Assembly: GCA_905160935.1 (NCBI GenBank)
Contig: CAJHZI010000300.1
Location: 342,501-406,500, forward strand
Length of the DNA: 64,000 nt
Reading direction: 5' to 3'
DNA from: Enchytraeus crypticus
Lineage: Eukaryota > Annelida > Clitellata > Enchytraeida > Enchytraeidae
Shown here: positions 12,301-64,000 of the stretch, piece after piece
Position numbering within the stretch: position 1 is the stretch's first letter
Layout of the letters: each line of letters starts with the position of its first letter
The notes under the pieces: generated by a model
Database searches by the model: none
Seen by the model: the letters and a program-made list of their open reading frames with translations, nothing else
Told to the model about the DNA's origin: nothing
Position numbers and translations under genes: made by a program

Positions 12301-13500
12301 GTAGCAATCTTTTTACGTGGCCAAGACCCGCGTGAATATGGGCTTAATGGTACATATTCTTGACGGCAGTGAAAACACAGATTTATCATAAATAGGCTGA
12401 CAAATAACATGGGTCTTTAATTTTTAACATATCTGAAATTAAAACTCTGTTTATTCTTTTAAAAACTAATATTACAAATAAAAATTATTTACATAACTAA
12501 CTAATTACTCAGCTTCTAAATAGAGAGACCTTTAGATTAATAATAATAATAAAGATTTTACATCCGTTTCCTCAACCAAGAATGATATCAGGGACGTCCA
12601 GTTAGAATACCTAACTGTCAGCTAGTAAATTTAAAGCAGAGCTCTTTAGAGTGATTTTAAAGTATTCATATGGAGTTATATCAATTATTTGTCTCATACA
12701 TGTAGAGCCACTTAGACTGCTTCATTTGTTGCTATGTTTATATTCGCATGAATGCTATTCTACAGTGGCTGCAGCAAACGTTAAATTTCAATCTATTCAT
12801 TTTATACACAATTATTATTTTCAATTTTATAAATAAATTTATTTTTGATCTTTTATACATATGTATTCATCACAAGATATACGATTGAGAGCATATCTGC
12901 ATTCTTCTAAAGCAGAAAACTTTTCTAAATATTTATATAAAAAGCAATCAGAAACGAGAGACGAATCTAGAACCTGCGACTATAAGGTCGAATAGATAGA
13001 CCCACGTATATCACCAGATAACAATAATAGGGGAATATAAAATATAAAATACGTAGCAGCATTAGGCCTAAATTTAAAACGCGCTAAAATATCGTGGTCA
13101 ACTACATACGCTCGACATTGAATATCTACCAACTTCACATAGATATATAGCTACGATACAGGTGCGCAGTTCACTTGACATCTAATAAATATCTCATAAA
13201 ACAGTAATCAGCAGAAATATGGCAGTATTAAAGTCAGATTGGCCCAGTCAGCATGTTATCAATAGATGGTCAATATATCAACACAAAATTGTCAACACTT
13301 GTCAAATAAATAGTCAGCTTATAGATAAAATACTGTCAAAAGATTGTCAGCTTTGTATTACCAGTGTCGTCACACTGTAAAGATATTGTTTCCACATTTC
13401 AACGTATTTTTATCTTGATCTAATTTGGATTCAATTAATTTCTCGATATCGTCCACAAATCCTATAAAAGCACTGTCATATTCAGAACAGCATATCAACA
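9351..13500. other. Intergenic stretch without recognised genes
   Basis: Between the NHL exon gene and the collagen 3' end. Apart from an S1 SINE at 11490, repeat copies at 10240 and 12550, and AT-rich runs, I see no exon with support. The short ORFs here have no motif. Confidence 0.6.
11490..11627 (+). mobile_element. tRNA-derived SINE (family S1), diverged
   Basis: Forward copy with many substitutions but clear GGTTCAAATCC, GAGTGAGGAAACTGACG and TTAGCTTTGCCAG. Confidence 0.75.
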
Positions 13501-14023
13501 TATTACTTCAACATTAACTTGAGACACACTCTCAGCGTAGGATTAACTTACCTCTCTATTGTCATTGAGTTCATTGACAATAAACTTGTCGGTTCGTTTG
13601 TTGCACTAACTACAATGACAATTATTATTTTTCTGGATTTTGGAATTTGCACCGTTTTTGAACCTTCCTCTTGTTTGCTCGCCGGATTAATTTTGTCTCA
13701 AATAGTGCTCGATGTTGTCATTGATGACTGTAGCACTCTAATTATTGTTATTATTACTATTACCATCTCGACAAAGTGTCTAAATAGTTCATGGTGTAGA
13801 GGGTCAGATGACGTCATGAAATGTCAAATATTTGTCCATGAGGTCATGAAATCAATTCCCGATCGGGCAATCTCAATCGAGAGTACAATCTCGAACATTC
13901 ACATGCCTAGTCAGTTATTTCCTAGAATCAGCCGAACGGTTTGAATATGTGGTATTGAAGTGATAGATTTTATCGGAGATGCTTATTCAATATAATGTAT
14001 ATAATTAGGCTTTGACATCACGG

Positions 14024-14029
14024 TTTATT
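14024..14029 (-). terminator. Possible poly(A) signal of the collagen IV gene
   Basis: AATAAA on the minus strand about 485 bases beyond the stop. It is the first canonical hexamer I see. If used, the 3' UTR contains the whole CAGCTGACAA-type minisatellite at 14129-14335. Confidence 0.4.
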
Positions 14030-14128
14030 ACCAATTGCAGACAACCGGGATATTTTATAATAAATGCGAGAACAGCGTGTGACTCTTTGAAAACGACAAA
14101 CGATAACTACTTTGATTGCAGAGGTTAC

Positions 14129-14335
14129 AGCTGAGGACAACAGCTGACAACAGCTGAGGACTGACAGCAGCTGACAACAGCTGACAACAGCTGACAACAG
14201 CTGACAACAGCTGACAACAGTTGACAGCAGCTGGCAACAGCTGGCAACAGCTGGCAACAGCTGGCAACAGCTGACAGCAGCTGGCAACAGCTGATAGCAG
14301 CTGACAACAGCAAACAACAGCTGACAACAGCTGAT
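14129..14335. repeat. 10-bp CAGCTGACAA minisatellite
   Basis: About 20 copies, in the probable 3' UTR of the collagen gene. Scattered ACAACAGCTGATTGACTC motifs continue to 14430. Each unit carries the palindrome CAGCTG. Confidence 0.85.
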
Positions 14336-14510
14336 TGACTCTTATGACAAGTACTTATATATATAACACTGACAACATCTTATTGACTCTCATGACAACT
14401 ACTGACAACGTTGACAACAGCTGATTGACTCCTATAACAACTACTGACAAAAAGTTGACAATGCCTGAAGACGACGGTTGGCAGGCTAGTCAAAGTCCAT
14501 AATCTAATCC

Positions 14511-61479
<46,969 letters not shown>

Positions 61480-62514
61480 CTGTAAATATAACACAAGGAT
61501 TTCGTGAAGGGTATAGACGAATAAATAACGTATTTGCATTGGAATTAGTCGCCATGGATTCAAACTTCAGATCATTTGAGAATAGTTGATACCCGCTAGA
61601 GATGAAAAGTTTTGTATCTGAGCCAGCAAGGTATTCTCCAAGACTGCTTACAATTAAACTAATTGGAATTATTTTTTAAAACAATTTTAAGAAGTTATAA
61701 TATTCTTAGTGAAGCAATACATCGTTAAATATTCATAAATATACTAGCATAATTGTTCATATTTAAATAAAAATTAGTGACATAGTTTTTACTAATCGCG
61801 TAAAAATTAGTTGAGCTGCTTTTCTGATTTCAAATGACTGGAAGTATCGCATTATAAAGCACAAGTGTGCTCGATTTAGTCATGGACGATAGTAGTACCT
61901 AATTTTGATGCATTGCTATAAATAGTATTATGCATGTTGTCACTTATTCTTTAGCGGAAAGATAAATTGTTCCATCTCCTGCAAAACAGTTTAGAACAGA
62001 GATTAAATTTATCTCAGTTAACAAAACTTTAACAAATACTTAGTGTTACCTATTGTATTACAAACTTATAAGCAAAAAGCAGTTAACCCAAAAAAGTTCA
62101 ATATCTAAGGTTTTCCTTTATCACAAAAATCGGTTACCTTTTTCTAAATCCAATCTCAGTATCGCGCTCTTGTGATTAATTGCAAGTCAAATTCTTAAGT
62201 TTTCATTTTTCGTCTGCTTATTAATTTAATTATCTTTGAATGATATTAGACCACTTTTATCTTTCCACCCATCAAACAGGGGCTGATATGTTCGAAGCCC
62301 CGTAAAGAAAATTCGATATCGTACGATACAAACAGCCTATTGAGTATTTACCCCATTGTGAATATATCGTGTAGCATTATAATTGGTGTTGCTAAAGATA
62401 TAACACAGTTTTAATATAAATGTTTAATTACATGTAAACCATATATTTGACAACATTAGGCCTACTGGAGTTAATTAGTTAGAACCGCACTTCGATAGTA
62501 GATAACGAGGGCAT
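61480..62514. other. Collagen intron or upstream flank, nothing recognised
   Basis: No Gly-X-Y exon with splice sites was found here or in 63191-64000, so the next upstream collagen exon is probably beyond the window. Confidence 0.6.
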
Positions 62515-63190
62515 CACAATAATCCCACTTCTCCAATAGTTCATTCAAACTTGACTACTGTAACTAACTGCTGTATGGCATACCTTCTTATTCTCTCATG
62601 CATTTGCAACGCGTTCAGAATTCTCTAGCACGTGTTGTATGTCGATCCTTAAGGCTTCAGGCCACCTCTAGTTCCTTACTTAATAATCTTCATTGGCTTC
62701 CTATGGTTCAAAGAATTAACTATAAACTCGCTTTATAACCTTAAAAACACCGATGGTAAACCTTCATATCTTTCCGATCTCCTAATCCAATATCAACCCT
62801 CTCGTAAGATTCGTTCTTTCGATGCCAAACTGCTCAAACTTCCTAATATTCTCACATCCTTAGGTAGACGTTCTCTATCTTTTTCAGCTCCTACTATTTG
62901 GAATTCTCTGCATTCTGATGTTCAACTCATGTTCTCGCTCATGTTCTACTACGTTCACTTTCCTTTGTAAGCTTAAAACACATCTCTTCCCGCCATAGAT
63001 TTTTCATCATGCCAGACAGCTTTCTTTATCACCGGACCGGCACCGTATAGGAGCTTTTTCTTTCTCTTCAGCACATATTTTTTACATATCGTTTGGGAAA
63101 CCGATTTGTAGTGACATGTGATGGGGACGTCCCTGACATCATCCTTGTATGAGGAAACAGACGTTAAGCCTATATTATTATTGTTATTGT
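62515..63190 (+). mobile_element. L2/CR1-like LINE, C-terminal end and 3' tail
   Basis: Encodes degenerate LDYCN-LLYGIP, HLQRVQNSLARVV, SSLLNNLHWLPMVQRINYKL, GKPSYLSDLL and APTIWNSLHSDV. These are the reverse-transcriptase thumb and C-terminal motifs of this clade, with at least one stop and one frameshift. The 3' end is GACGTCCCTGACATCAT, then GAGGAAACAGACGTTAA and a (TTA)n tail. Confidence 0.8.
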
Positions 63191-64000
63191 GTCCTGTTCA
63201 TTTCATGCGAATTATTGCATTGTGTGAGACTTTTCTAGTTTCTATTGTGTGCAATGATTAAATCATTTAAGTAACATAATAAATAAAATTATTACTCAAA
63301 TGGATATTTCATCGAAAATACATAATTTAGCGGATTTAGAGTTCTATCGTGAATCCATCTGGTCCATCTTCCCCTCTACATGAGATTTCTCATCAAAACT
63401 GCATAGTAAGTAGTCTTAAATAAATTACGGGTTGATCCATTTAACAACTGTAAAGCCGATGTTAACGTCAGTTTCCTGACTCGAAAGTGATGTATCCCTC
63501 CCACAAAAGGCGTCCTAAAACACCATAAATGCCTTAAAAGGCTCGAAAATTCCTTAAACTTCAAAATAATTAATTCATGTCTTTAGTAGTAGGATGAAAT
63601 GAGTAGCATCAGTTTTTAGTGGTTTTAGTCAATTGACAGGTTCAACATAAATATATAAACTCTGACTGGCGCTCATCAAGCAGTACATACGAGATCATCC
63701 TATCACATGAAGTTTAGCTACAAAAAATTTACAAAATCTTAAGTTTGCCTTAGGCACAGAAAGAGCATAGCAATAATATCTGAGGTATGAATCATGATAT
63801 TATGAAATATTTTATCATCTTCAGTGAAAAAATACCAAAGTTTTTATCATATCACAGCGCCCTGGTCAATACGTTCGATCTATCGTACTGTTAGCCTAAA
63901 TCCCTCAACTAATATAATTAAAAATATTGTATAAAGTCAAAATAGAAATCAAAACATGAGTGCTAGCTTAGAAAATACAGCGAATAGCCTATGTCTTATT

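Noticed and set aside
13519-13944. 141-codon plus ORF with LDVVIDDCSTLI
   Set aside because: The peptide recurs at 7.2, 10.3 and 55.9 kb because the underlying DNA is an interspersed repeat; no gene support.
14018-14327. Three overlapping minus ORFs rich in SCCQLL
   Set aside because: Translations of the CAGCTGACAA minisatellite, downstream of the collagen stop.
63340-63390. Minus-strand GEDGPDGF-like peptide resembling a collagen exon
   Set aside because: Only three triplets, then a stop, with no fitting donor or acceptor in phase. Best explained by chance.

Overview
The window is AT-rich nuclear DNA from an invertebrate animal. It has many short exons in long introns, standard GT-AG splice sites, several SINE and LINE families, a mariner-type DNA transposon and many micro- and minisatellites. 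A type IV collagen and an immunoglobulin-domain membrane protein make it metazoan. The phylum cannot be fixed from the sequence alone.

The right three quarters (14.5-61.5 kb, minus strand) is one gene: a type IV collagen chain of the alpha2-like (even) group. I place 30 exons, all with AG/GT borders and matching phases. They sum to 4455 coding bases, 1484 residues plus stop, in one open frame. The triple-helical Gly-X-Y region carries natural interruptions, two of them with cysteines. The last three exons encode the NC1 domain with all 12 cysteines. The signal peptide and 7S domain, roughly 180-220 residues by comparison with vertebrate chains, are not seen and should lie beyond 64 kb.

The left part (1-9 kb, plus strand) holds a cell-surface gene read toward the collagen gene. 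It has two Ig-like exons, a cysteine-rich exon and a transmembrane exon, all split in phase 1. A single large exon at 7.8-8.7 kb encodes an NHL-type beta-propeller in the same phase, so it may be the cytoplasmic part of the same protein. The region 9.4-14.5 kb is mostly unrecognised intergenic DNA with a few repeats.

The collagen introns are crowded with elements. They include a tRNA-derived SINE whose tail matches the 3' end of an L2/CR1-like LINE, a second tRNA-derived SINE, a GATGAT-tailed repeat, and C-terminal fragments of a LINE with a restriction-like endonuclease signature. There is also a broken CR1-like LINE with a PHD finger, an internally deleted maT-like mariner, and a 5S rRNA-like element. 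Some intronic repeats appear to be copies of the neighbouring collagen splice donor. No prokaryotic-type system, CRISPR array or intact tRNA/rRNA gene was found.
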